Source: JBNKZU01 sp050301795
GTDB taxonomy: Bacteria; Pseudomonadota; Gammaproteobacteria; Thiohalomonadales; Thiohalomonadaceae
Assembly: GCA_050301795.1 (NCBI GenBank)
Contig: JBNKZU010000003.1
Coordinates: 1 to 64,000 of the forward strand
DNA length: 64,000 nt
Reading direction: 5' to 3'
Under the pieces are notes generated by a model. That model had not been told where the DNA came from. It saw only the letters and a program-made list of their open reading frames with translations, and made no database searches. Made by a program: the position numbers and the translations under genes. This document shows, piece by piece, positions 41,767-50,364 of this stretch. Positions within the stretch are counted from its first letter, which is position 1; each line of letters starts with the position of its first letter.

Positions 41767-43446
41767 TCATTTAATCGCCCACTTAAGAACCTGTTCCCAA
41801 TGACTCTCGATAACGGAGAGATGTCCTCCGTCTTTAACCAGTTCAAATGTTGAGCCATCTATGAGGTGATGCAACCTGTGTGCAAAACTAACCGGCATAT
41901 GTTTATCCAGCACGCCATGAATAATTTTTGTTTCAGCATTGATATTCTCCAGTGAGAAGCCCCACTGAGATGTGATCTGTATTAGCTCATAGAGAAAGGT
42001 TGGACGATTACCCCGGGTCAGATTCATAAATCCTTTCTGAACATCTGACTGTGTTTTCAGATCCCCCAAAATTTTCTGATCAATGGCGGGTAGTTGTTGA
42101 ACAATCTTTGGCAGGTAGTTTCGTAGGTCTTTCAAAAATCCTCTAACCAGTACGTTTCCACATTCCAGCAGTATTTCCGGATTGATATAGGCTAGCTTCA
42201 TAAAGTTCTGATAGACAGGAAATATTTCGGAAAAATCTTTTAAACTCTTAACAGGTGCGATCGGGGAAATAAGCCCCAGCTTGTGAACTCTGTTTTTTAA
42301 TAATGCTGCTGTAGCCATAGCATACGGAGCTCCAAGACCGTACCCAACCACCGAGAATTGATCAATGTTCAGTTTGTCCAAAACTTGTTCGATATCATAC
42401 GCAATATCTGACACCCTTCTGTGCGACAGGCTTTCAGGAAACGGAGAGGAGCCACCCTGTCCCGGTCTGTTTGCAACAATTAACTGACAATCTGCCAGGG
42501 GATTATAGATATTACCAACTGCAGCACCGCTTAAGTTTCGAAAGAACAACACCGGTTTTGCCTGTTCATTTCCCAGAGTACGCACCTCCATTAGTCGCTT
42601 ATCACGCAGGGTAACAACCTTGCGAACCCCGTACTCTCTGATTGTTAACATCCCTTTATGAACACCTTCGATAGTTGTTTCACTTCGCGAGATGACTGCC
42701 GGATGGGTAAAAACCTTGCGGATAAAATCTGACTGGGAGTGGCTTTCACTCTTTTTCATCACTGATTTCATCTGGGTACGAACTGTATTAATTGATACCC
42801 CGGCATCATTTGCAGCCTCATCCAGTGTCATGCCAGTGACTATACGTGTTGCAAGAACTGCCTCTGCGGGTGTCAGGGAATATATCTTGCGAATGATCTT
42901 TTCAAGTTTTATGGAGGTATAGCTCATTGAGCTCATCAAAATCAGAACCAGTGGTGCTGACTGCTCTTCTATAGGCAGGAGATAGAAGCGTGTTTGACCC
43001 TGTTCAAAACTGACACCCTCTTTGGAAGAGGTGGCGCAGTTAAATATTTCCTGTCTGATTTTTCGTTGAAACTGATTGTCAGAGCTAGCGAAATATCCAT
43101 CCTTTATTTGTAGATGGGCGTGATAATGAATAAACGAGTTCGCTTCCTCATTCATCTGCATCACTTTTGATGAGGTGTTGACCAGTAGCGCCGAAACGCG
43201 CAGAGCATCAAGCATACTTTTAGAGGTGTTACGCTCCTCCTCAAGCGCATCCATTTGCCTTGCAAGGGCATCAAATCTTGTTAGACGAGTGCGCAATAAC
43301 GGCTGTTGCGAAATATCTGGGGTATTGACTAATAATGAGAGTAGTTTGAACCAGGATCTCCCGCTGAGAACGCTATCAAGCAGCAGGTCGTCTAGTTCAA
43401 TAATTTGCGCTGAAGTAGCGTCGTTGAGCGATGCAATCTGATTCAT
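41767..43446 (-). CDS. LuxR-type regulator fused to an alpha/beta hydrolase fold lacking the nucleophile
   Basis: A 559-residue fusion. Residues 80-180 look PAS-like. Residues 189-243 form a LuxR helix-turn-helix (LTPAEAVLATRIVTGMTLDE, then VSINTVRTQMKSVMKK). From about 270 to the end is an alpha/beta hydrolase fold: NRPGQGGSS in the oxyanion region, the nucleophile elbow VVGYGLGAP at 366-374, the acid in HGVLDKHMP and the histidine in DGGHLS. At residue 370 glycine replaces the catalytic serine, so it is probably not a hydrolase but may bind a ligand. The DNA-binding domain in the middle is unusual for LuxR proteins. A lipoprotein gene is divergently placed. Confidence 0.85.
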   Translation of the reverse strand: MNQIASLNDATSAQIIELDDLLLDSVLSGRSWFKLLSLLVNTPDISQQPLLRTRLTRFDALARQMDALEEERNTSKSMLDALRVSALLVNTSSKVMQMNEEANSFIHYHAHLQIKDGYFASSDNQFQRKIRQEIFNCATSSKEGVSFEQGQTRFYLLPIEEQSAPLVLILMSSMSYTSIKLEKIIRKIYSLTPAEAVLATRIVTGMTLDEAANDAGVSINTVRTQMKSVMKKSESHSQSDFIRKVFTHPAVISRSETTIEGVHKGMLTIREYGVRKVVTLRDKRLMEVRTLGNEQAKPVLFFRNLSGAAVGNIYNPLADCQLIVANRPGQGGSSPFPESLSHRRVSDIAYDIEQVLDKLNIDQFSVVGYGLGAPYAMATAALLKNRVHKLGLISPIAPVKSLKDFSEIFPVYQNFMKLAYINPEILLECGNVLVRGFLKDLRNYLPKIVQQLPAIDQKILGDLKTQSDVQKGFMNLTRGNRPTFLYELIQITSQWGFSLENINAETKIIHGVLDKHMPVSFAHRLHHLIDGSTFELVKDGGHLSVIESHWEQVLKWAIK

Positions 43447-43472
43447 ATTGGATGGTAGTCTCAGGATTTATA

Positions 43473-43484
43473 ACCCAAATGGGT
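43473..43484. promoter_or_regulatory. ACCCA-AA-TGGGT palindrome in the LuxR-fusion/lipoprotein gap
   Basis: A short perfect palindrome in the middle of the 107-bp gap between the divergent genes. TGGTAG near 43453 and CTACCA near 43500 form a second, wider pair around it. These are candidate operators for the LuxR-type fusion protein. Confidence 0.4.
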
Positions 43485-43553
43485 GATGATTTGATACATG
43501 CTACCACTCTATTATCGTTGCGCGAATAATTTTTAATAACCAGAGCCCCTATC

Positions 43554-44717
43554 ATGAAAAAAATAATAATGTTTGTAATCTCCTCGCTTTTTCTTACCCT
43601 CGGCGGATGTCTGTCAGATGATAGTGAATCAACCACTCCGGCTGTCACCTTTGTCGCGGTTGATCCCTATATTGAGGGCGCCAGATTCTGCGAAGACATT
43701 AATAAAAATGGTCAGTGTGATAGTGGAGAACAGCTATCGACCGCCTCAAACGCATCGGGGCAATTCAGCTTCAGTAATGATCTGGCAGCAGGGGCTATTG
43801 TCATCACGGATCCCACCTCGATGGGTACTCACAATGGTCAAGCGTATGAGCTCCAGATGCAGGTCGATACAGCAACATTCAATAACAACATCATTACCCC
43901 ATTAACAACATTTGCTAACAATAAAGGTTTGCAGATTGGTGAATTAAAGGATCTTTTGATTGCCGCCGGACTTACCACTGTGCTTGAATCTGATCTGACT
44001 GTTGATCCGGTCGCAGAACTAAACACGATTACCACGGGTAGTGAAAGCAATACCGATACTGTTTTCAGACGACTCCATGCCTCGATTGCTGTTTATGGTT
44101 TTCTGAGATTACTCGAAGAGTCATCTGCTCTAAAGCTTCTGACGCATGATGAAATCTTGGCAAGCGGGAAAATAACCGGGTACTGGTATCAGGGTGTTAA
44201 TGAAGGGATTAACCAGATACTCACTGCAATGGTAACCAACATCTCAACAACACTTAACACGACCTATTACTCATTAATAAAAAATCAGCTCTCGGCTTTG
44301 AATGGTGCATTTGTTGCTGCGGGGGTTAGTGCGCCGACCATTGATGCATCAATGATTGTTGATACGGCGATGGTTGTTATGGAGATGCTGGTGGATAAGG
44401 GTGCTTCAGTGTGTAATTCAACGGGTGGAGACTATAACAGCGCACTGACATCCATTAATACCATTATCTCGGATAGTGGATTTAGCAACGCCATTCAATC
44501 TGTAGCCATTCGTCGTATGATGGGAAAATACAGAAGCAACTTTGAGGCATTGCAGTCCCGGATGAATCTGGGATTTGGATCTGGTAGTTATACCAATGGT
44601 TGGTCTGGGGGTACGATCACTTTTGGCGGCATCGGTCATGATATGGATGCAGGCCTTGCGTGTAGCAGTGGCTATCCGACTATTGATGAAAATCTTAGTG
44701 TCGGGTGTGCTTTATAA
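43554..44717 (+). CDS. lipoprotein of unknown function
   Basis: A 387-residue exported lipoprotein. The signal peptide ends in the lipobox LGGC at residues 16-19, and position +2 is leucine, suggesting outer-membrane placement. After a short linker, residues 45-60 hold DINKNGQCDSGE, an aspartate-rich loop common in surface proteins with carboxypeptidase-regulatory-like or SdrD-like folds. The middle is helical and threonine-rich. The end is glycine-rich with a few cysteines (CNSTGG, CSSGYP, CAL) that could form disulfides. I do not recognise the family. It is divergent from the LuxR-hydrolase fusion, its likely regulator. Confidence 0.75.
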   Translation: MKKIIMFVISSLFLTLGGCLSDDSESTTPAVTFVAVDPYIEGARFCEDINKNGQCDSGEQLSTASNASGQFSFSNDLAAGAIVITDPTSMGTHNGQAYELQMQVDTATFNNNIITPLTTFANNKGLQIGELKDLLIAAGLTTVLESDLTVDPVAELNTITTGSESNTDTVFRRLHASIAVYGFLRLLEESSALKLLTHDEILASGKITGYWYQGVNEGINQILTAMVTNISTTLNTTYYSLIKNQLSALNGAFVAAGVSAPTIDASMIVDTAMVVMEMLVDKGASVCNSTGGDYNSALTSINTIISDSGFSNAIQSVAIRRMMGKYRSNFEALQSRMNLGFGSGSYTNGWSGGTITFGGIGHDMDAGLACSSGYPTIDENLSVGCAL

Positions 44718-44735
44718 CGATCTAGCTGGGTTAAT

Positions 44736-44765
44736 CCTTTCCCTCTAAGGAAAGAGAGGGAAAGG
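44736..44765. repeat. palindromic repeat (CCTTTCCCTCT type) between convergent lipoprotein genes
   Basis: CCTTTCCCTCT (44736-44746) pairs perfectly with AGAGGGAAAGG (44755-44765) around AAGGAAAG. Lying between convergent stops, it may end both transcripts. It resembles the repeats at 4025 and 13405. Confidence 0.75.
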
Positions 44766-44781
44766 GGAGTGTCAGGGTTTG

Positions 44782-45852
44782 TTACTGCTGTTGTTTGATG
44801 GTGTTTAACTTTTCAATGACGCGTTTTGCACGATCAAGGCTTATTTTACTGGCCTCATGCTCTGGCTCATATTTCAGCGCTGTCTCCCACTCTTTAATAG
44901 CACCATTAAAATCACCCTTACTATAGAGCATTGCTCCCTTGTTATAACTGCTTTGAGCATAACTCTTTATCAGTAGATTGATGTGATTAAGGTTATCCTG
45001 ATAGCTATCAACATCAGGCTTGAGCTTGACCAGATCAATAGCTGCCTTTTGTGCCTTGATTAATTGGTTTTTAGCAAGCGCACTTTTGTAGAGTTTTGAC
45101 AGCACCTGCTCACGGGTATTGATCGCCTTTTTCTTTTTTGCAGTTTCCTTCTTTTTAATGGCATTAAGTCGTTGCTGGTCGCGTTTTTTCAGATAGTCGA
45201 GTTGTTTTTTTACCTCAGGTGTCGGGCTCAGGTTATATGAGTAGTTATAAGCCTCTTTGGCTTCATTGTATGCTTTTGCCGCCATGGCATTATCACCATC
45301 TTTTGCCAGATCAATCGCAAGGGTTTTAGATTCATCGATTAACATATCCAGATTCCACTCCTCCAGAGTTTCACCAGGAGTAGTTTTTAGATACTGTCGT
45401 TGATAGGTGATCTCTTTATTAAGCCAATCAGCTCTGGCATAACGACGTTGAAGAAGTATTTTGGACTGCTCCGCCTCATGGATCTTGTTGGTTTCAAAGA
45501 TCTCTTTTTGAAGGCGTGTGCTTTTTGGGTATTTCCATTCGATCTCTTTATAGATGGCGTAGATCGTTTTCCAGTCATTTTTATTACGCGCATCTCGAAT
45601 CGATGAGATTACTCGTTCTTCATACTTTTGTGCTTTTGTTTGAGCCTCATTTTCTTTGGATTTAACCTTTTCAAACTCTTTATGTTGTTGAGTAATATTT
45701 CGGATGGCATCAAGTGCGCGTCCGTATTGCTCTTCAGCAAGCCATTTGTCGACCTGATCGTTTACAGAGCCATCCCAGACAATCGGTGTGGTGGTACAGG
45801 CGCTGATACTCCATACCAAAAAGATGATAAGTCGATAGAACGGTTTGATCAC
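44782..45852 (-). CDS. TPR-like lipoprotein coupled to the cyclase gene
   Basis: A 356-residue exported lipoprotein. The signal peptide ends with lipobox SISAC at residues 15-19. The rest is helical and lysine-rich, with TPR-like repeats: AYNEAKEAYNYSYNLSPTPE and, near the end, YSKGDFNGAIKEWETALKYE. The GTG start shares GTGA with the cyclase stop, so it is translated after the cyclase. Such repeats usually hold protein partners; a role in sensing at the envelope for the cyclase is an inference. Confidence 0.8.
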   Translation of the reverse strand: MIKPFYRLIIFLVWSISACTTTPIVWDGSVNDQVDKWLAEEQYGRALDAIRNITQQHKEFEKVKSKENEAQTKAQKYEERVISSIRDARNKNDWKTIYAIYKEIEWKYPKSTRLQKEIFETNKIHEAEQSKILLQRRYARADWLNKEITYQRQYLKTTPGETLEEWNLDMLIDESKTLAIDLAKDGDNAMAAKAYNEAKEAYNYSYNLSPTPEVKKQLDYLKKRDQQRLNAIKKKETAKKKKAINTREQVLSKLYKSALAKNQLIKAQKAAIDLVKLKPDVDSYQDNLNHINLLIKSYAQSSYNKGAMLYSKGDFNGAIKEWETALKYEPEHEASKISLDRAKRVIEKLNTIKQQQ

Positions 45853-47297
45853 GAATGTTTCCTGTCGGCCATAATTTGGGTTGCCAGTTTTTTTATGGCG
45901 TCGTTGCTTTGTTCTGTAAGGCCGGTTACCCGATAGACAGATATTGGCTCTTCAACACCACGTATCTCAACTTTATCAAAATAGTCGGCTTCAACCCGGG
46001 AACCCAGTTCATCGATCTTGAGAAGCTCTTCACTAACGATAATCTCATTGGCACTACCGACATGACCAAGGCGTGAGGCAAGATTCACAGCTTCGCCAAT
46101 AACGGTGTACTCCATTCGCTCTGGTGCGCCAAGGTTACCGGCAACCATCTTGCCACTATTAAGCCCGAATCGGAACATAACCGCTTTTTTACCTTCAGCC
46201 TTTCTGATCTCACCTAATTGATTAAAGAGTTCAACGAGCAGCAATGATGCAGCAATTGCGTTATAGGCATGATGTTCGGATGTTGATGGAATACCAAATA
46301 CCATCATGGCGCAGTCACCGATAAACTTATCGATATGCCCCTTATTCAGATGTGCTGCTTGAGCGGTAAAGCTGAAGTAGTCGTTTAATAGTTCAGTGAT
46401 ATCCTTCGGACTCATCCCTTCAGAGAGTGATGTGAATCCGACAATATCGATAAAAAGTACTGTTGCCTCAACCGGATCACCGCCAAGGTGTATCTCATCA
46501 AGATGGTCTAAAACCTGAGAAGCGATATTGGGTGAAATATATTTGTGCAGGGCATTTTCAACCTTCTCTTTTCGATTCAGCTCTGAGGCCATTGACTCAA
46601 GTGAGTCGGTGAGCTCGCCAAGTTCATCATTACTTTTGTAGTTGAACTTGATATCAAAATTGCCCTCTTTGATCTGGTTACTGGCATTGATGACCTCAAA
46701 GATAGGAACCGTTAACCGTTTTCCAATTAAAAACGCGATACTAAAGCTGATTAAAATCATCAGTAGTGTTGACCAGACGATATCATCGATCGATTTTTGG
46801 CGTGATTCATCCATCAGGCTGCGGTCGAAGTTGAGCTGAATATAGCCAACGGTGACATCCCGGAACTGCATCGGTTCGACTACTGAGTAGATCCCTTTTT
46901 GACTATTGATGTCATTTGAACGCTGTTTTTTAGAATCGATATAAGAAAAATCCGCCTGTTCCAGAGTCCGTTGTACTCCACTAAAGGCAAATATCTTTTG
47001 ATTGTTTGAATAGAGGGTGATCCCGATAACAACGGGGTGTTTTAGGGTATTGTTGATGATCATCTCTAGCCCGAACCGATCTTCTGCAAGCATTAGCTCC
47101 CCAGACGATTGCGCCACTTGCGCCGCCAGGGTTGTTCCTAGAATCTCCATCTGATGGGATAGAACAGTGGATTGGTTATTCAAAACAATGGAGCCAAGAG
47201 AGACCATACCCGCTGTAATCAGTAGGGTGATTGTGAATACCAGTTTATAAACGATGGATATTCGTTCTTTGTTTATACTCTCTAAAAATGTGTTCAT
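45849..47297 (-). CDS. membrane-bound class III adenylate/guanylate cyclase
   Basis: A 482-residue protein. Transmembrane helices at about 18-40 and 175-195 flank a periplasmic sensor of some 130 residues. A HAMP linker follows (KRLTVPIFEVINASNQIKEG), then the cyclase domain. Metal aspartates lie in FIDIVGFTS and KFIGDCAMMVFG; the transition-state Asn/Arg region is YTVIGEAVNLASRLG. The motif set fits a functional cyclase. ATP versus GTP choice is not certain. The cyclic nucleotide could act on the CNMP domains of the DUF294 proteins, but they lie 25 kb away and this is speculation. Confidence 0.9.
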   Translation of the reverse strand: MNTFLESINKERISIVYKLVFTITLLITAGMVSLGSIVLNNQSTVLSHQMEILGTTLAAQVAQSSGELMLAEDRFGLEMIINNTLKHPVVIGITLYSNNQKIFAFSGVQRTLEQADFSYIDSKKQRSNDINSQKGIYSVVEPMQFRDVTVGYIQLNFDRSLMDESRQKSIDDIVWSTLLMILISFSIAFLIGKRLTVPIFEVINASNQIKEGNFDIKFNYKSNDELGELTDSLESMASELNRKEKVENALHKYISPNIASQVLDHLDEIHLGGDPVEATVLFIDIVGFTSLSEGMSPKDITELLNDYFSFTAQAAHLNKGHIDKFIGDCAMMVFGIPSTSEHHAYNAIAASLLLVELFNQLGEIRKAEGKKAVMFRFGLNSGKMVAGNLGAPERMEYTVIGEAVNLASRLGHVGSANEIIVSEELLKIDELGSRVEADYFDKVEIRGVEEPISVYRVTGLTEQSNDAIKKLATQIMADRKHS

Positions 47298-47378
47298 GAA
47301 TGAATAACGATCTTTTTATCGACTCCTGAACTGCGAAATTATCATGCTTTGGTAGTGTTTATTAAACAGAATTAAGGT

Positions 47379-47678
47379 TTAGGCAACCTTAATTCTGACA
47401 ACATTCATCACTTCGAACTCGATTCCGCCAACAAGCTCAGTTTGTGGGTAGTAGGTGAGATTAACCCGCAGACCCTTAAGGTTTTTATACTTTTTTCTGC
47501 GTTTATACCGAAAGGGTGTATCGCACCCTTCAATCATAATGGTGTTAATAAACCACTCATCATGACTTCGTTGTTGATGTGAGAGCACTTTAGCCATCTC
47601 GGTATGAGTGAGTTCACGATGTTTTTTGGTCAGTTTTTCTGGGGATGATTTCATTACGACTTTATTTGAGCTTTCCAA
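47379..47678 (-). CDS. hypothetical protein
   Basis: A 99-residue, very basic protein (KRRKKYKNLKG) without signal peptide or membrane helix. I do not recognise it. A Met at residue 9 may be the true start. It precedes the cyclase gene on the same strand with an 81-bp gap. The second half looks like beta strands (LRVNLTYYPQTELVGGIEFE then VMNVVRIKVA), so a small folded domain is likely. Confidence 0.5.
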   Translation of the reverse strand: MESSNKVVMKSSPEKLTKKHRELTHTEMAKVLSHQQRSHDEWFINTIMIEGCDTPFRYKRRKKYKNLKGLRVNLTYYPQTELVGGIEFEVMNVVRIKVA

Positions 47679-47864
47679 TCTCTATTGTTACAGCTTTAAA
47701 CGCTGAATGATATGGGGAGCTCTGCTGTTACAAGGGATGCAATGGCTTAAAGGGGTGAATCGATGGCTTAACCATAGCGATAATCACAGGATTTGCCCGG
47801 AAAAGTTCTAAACGATACGTTAAACTACGGCGCTGAATATAATGACCCATCTAAATAGAAACCG

Positions 47865-48500
47865 ATGAACCAACAGAAGCGACAGGCGATCTTTGAACGC
47901 TTGCAAAAAGAGAACCCGGAACCGACGACCGAGTTGAACTACAGCACACCATTTGAGCTATTGGTGGCGGTTATACTTTCTGCTCAGGCAACGGATAAGG
48001 GTGTGAACAAGGCGACTGCGAAGCTATTTCCTGAGGCAAACACACCAGAGGCCATCTATGCGTTGGGCGAAGATGGATTAAAGCAATACATAAAAACCAT
48101 TGGTCTGTATAACAGCAAGGCTGCCAATATTATTAAGGCTTGTAAGTTGTTAATCGATAAACATCAAAGTGAAGTGCCTGATGATCGAGAAGCGCTCGAA
48201 GCACTCCCCGGTGTCGGACGAAAAACCGCGAATGTAGTGCTAAATACCGCGTTTGGACACCCAACCATGGCTGTCGATACCCATATCTTTCGACTCTCTA
48301 ACCGCACCGGGATCGCCCCTGGCAAGAGCGTGATTGAGGTGGAGAAGCGTCTAATCAGGCTGGTTCCCAAGGCGTTCATGCATGATGCCCATCACTGGTT
48401 GATCCTGCATGGACGCTACGTCTGTGTTGCCCGTAAACCTCGTTGTGGTGCCTGTGTGATCGAGGATTTGTGTGAGTACAAGAAGAAGGTGATTGATTAA
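47865..48500 (+). CDS. nth: endonuclease III
   Basis: A 211-residue base-excision repair glycosylase/AP lyase for oxidised pyrimidines. The helix-hairpin-helix reads LEALPGVGRKTANVVLNTAF with its catalytic lysine, and the catalytic aspartate is in AVDTHIFRLSNR. The [4Fe-4S] ligands end the protein as C-x6-C-x2-C-x5-C (CVARKPRCGACVIEDLC). It shares a base with the start of the next gene (TAATG at 48500). Confidence 0.97.
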   Translation: MNQQKRQAIFERLQKENPEPTTELNYSTPFELLVAVILSAQATDKGVNKATAKLFPEANTPEAIYALGEDGLKQYIKTIGLYNSKAANIIKACKLLIDKHQSEVPDDREALEALPGVGRKTANVVLNTAFGHPTMAVDTHIFRLSNRTGIAPGKSVIEVEKRLIRLVPKAFMHDAHHWLILHGRYVCVARKPRCGACVIEDLCEYKKKVID

Positions 48501-48925
48501 TGTTCGGACAGGATCGAGATTCACTGCGTAAGTTCTACCTGGATTGCTGGAACAAGATGATGCGTGATGATGCGTTATCGCCGTTAGAGCAGATCATCGC
48601 CGAGGTGATCCAACTCCATCCCGAATATCACCGCTGGTTACAAGATCCAGAGAGTGTTCTTGATAGGGATTTTAATGTTGAGCAGGGCGAGAGCAATCCG
48701 TTTCTTCATATGGGAATGCATATTGCCATCCGCGAGCATTTAGGTGCGGAGCGTCCAGAGGGGATTGTTGGGATCTATGCACAGTTGTGTCAGCGTAGTC
48801 GTGATCATCACGATGCCGAACATCAGATGATGGAGTGCATGGGGATAGTGATGTGGGAGGCGCAGCGTAGTGGGCAACCACCCGATGAACAGAAATACCT
48901 TCAATGTCTGAGAAATCTACTCTAA
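48500..48925 (+). CDS. DUF1841 family protein
   Basis: A 141-residue cytoplasmic protein with the DUF1841 pattern: LRKFYLDCWNKMMRDDALSP, IAEVIQLHPEYH and FLHMGMHIAIREHLGAERP. Several histidines cluster in SRDHHDAEHQMMECMG, which could bind a metal. Function unknown. It is coupled to nth by a one-base overlap. Confidence 0.85.
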   Translation: MFGQDRDSLRKFYLDCWNKMMRDDALSPLEQIIAEVIQLHPEYHRWLQDPESVLDRDFNVEQGESNPFLHMGMHIAIREHLGAERPEGIVGIYAQLCQRSRDHHDAEHQMMECMGIVMWEAQRSGQPPDEQKYLQCLRNLL

Positions 48926-49048
48926 GTCGCTAGTAACACTGCGGTTTGAGGGTAATTTAACACTTGTTAATAGAGTTAGGTATAAAGTACACTTCTATAC
49001 CATAAGATATACATATAACTAAGTTGCTCAACAAATAACGGAGTCAAC

Positions 49049-49957
49049 ATGGCAGATAGAAGACTGCAAGTATTTCATACAGTTGCGAGGCTGCTAAGTT
49101 TCACCAAGGCCGCAGAATCGTTACACATGACCCAACCGGCGGTTACCTTTCAGGTACGTCAACTCGAAGAGTATTTTAATACTCGTCTTTTCGACAGAAC
49201 CCATAACCGAATCAGTCTGACAGAGGCTGGATCACGTGTTTATCAATATGCTGACAAGATCTTTGCACTCTATTCAGAGATGGAAAACTCGGTTCGTGAT
49301 CTGACCGGTGAGGTGAGTGGTGTGTTATTGGTGGGAGCCAGCACGACTATTGCAGAGTATATGCTTCCTTCACTTCTTGGTGATTTTAAAGCGAAGTATC
49401 CAGAGGTTCAGATTAGGCTTCAGGTTGCCAATACTGATGGCATCGTTTCGATGATCGAGAACAATGTTATTGATCTCGGTGTGGTCGAAGCACCCGTGGC
49501 GAATAAAAACTTGGTGGTTGAAAACTGTAAGATGGATCAAATGGCGCTGGTTGTTCATCCCAACCATCCTCTGGCAAAAGAGAGTAGTGTGCCCATCACC
49601 CGTATTCTTGAATATCCATATATTTGTCGTGAAGAGGGCTCTGGCACCCGTGATGTGATGCTTGAGGCGCTCAACGATGCAGGCGCTGATCCAAACCAAC
49701 TCGATATCGTAATGGAGTTAGGTAGTCCTGAGGCGGTGAAGGGTGCGGTTGAGGCTGGAATGGGGATCACCATTCTGTCACGTGCGACCATCGCAAAAGA
49801 GCTAAAGCTGGGCACACTGGTCGCGCTAAATCTGGATGTTTTGATCGAGCGTCCTTTCTCGTTTGTACATCAAAAACAGAAGTTCCGTATCCGTGCGATG
49901 GAGAAGTTACTCGATTTTGCTCGTGGATACTGCAAAGAGAAAGAGACTCAGGTTTAA
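49049..49957 (+). CDS. LysR family transcriptional regulator
   Basis: A 302-residue regulator. The winged helix-turn-helix is FHTVARLLSFTKAAESLHMT then QPAVTFQVRQLEEYF. The effector domain from about residue 90 includes VLLVGASTTIAEYMLPSLL and the specific segment ICREEGSGTRDVMLEA. These resemble the CbbR/CysL/YeiE branch, whose targets include sulfur, carbon and iron genes. The target is unknown; the next gene starts 9 bp after its stop, so it is not divergently paired. A GGAG site precedes the ATG. Confidence 0.88.
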   Translation: MADRRLQVFHTVARLLSFTKAAESLHMTQPAVTFQVRQLEEYFNTRLFDRTHNRISLTEAGSRVYQYADKIFALYSEMENSVRDLTGEVSGVLLVGASTTIAEYMLPSLLGDFKAKYPEVQIRLQVANTDGIVSMIENNVIDLGVVEAPVANKNLVVENCKMDQMALVVHPNHPLAKESSVPITRILEYPYICREEGSGTRDVMLEALNDAGADPNQLDIVMELGSPEAVKGAVEAGMGITILSRATIAKELKLGTLVALNLDVLIERPFSFVHQKQKFRIRAMEKLLDFARGYCKEKETQV

Positions 49958-49966
49958 TCCGTAAAA

Positions 49967-50359
49967 ATGCAGTCACCATTTAACCCTGTTGCATTTAACG
50001 CAAACGGTAACAAACCTGAAAAGCGACTTCAGCAGATCTATAAGGATCTTCCAGATGAGCAGCAACAGCAGCTTCTGGACTATGCTGAATATCTTGCTGA
50101 ACGTCACCCTCCGCAACAACCAGAGAGTACCGAAGTGGTTGAGATCGCACGTCCTGAAGAGGAGAGTGTGGTTGAAGCAATTAAACGACTCTCTAAAAGT
50201 TATCACATGATTGATCGTTCCAAGATGCTGCATGAAACTGCAGGCTTAATGACACAGCATATGATGCAGGGACGTGAGGCCGCTGAAGTGATTGATGATC
50301 TTGAAGCGTTGTTTAAGCGCTACTACCAAGAGCAGTTTGGTCAAAACCAAGAGTCCTGA
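49967..50359 (+). CDS. hypothetical protein, glutamine-rich
   Basis: A 130-residue cytoplasmic protein that I do not recognise. The front reads RLQQIYKDLPDEQQQQLLDY followed by AEYLAERH, a helical pattern like that of small DUF2281-type or antitoxin-like regulators. A proline/glutamate-rich linker follows, then a second helical part (VVEAIKRLSKSYHMIDRSKM). It lies between the LysR gene and the permease with gaps of 9 and 5 bp, so it is probably co-transcribed with both. Confidence 0.65.
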   Translation: MQSPFNPVAFNANGNKPEKRLQQIYKDLPDEQQQQLLDYAEYLAERHPPQQPESTEVVEIARPEEESVVEAIKRLSKSYHMIDRSKMLHETAGLMTQHMMQGREAAEVIDDLEALFKRYYQEQFGQNQES

Positions 50360-50364
50360 CGGCT

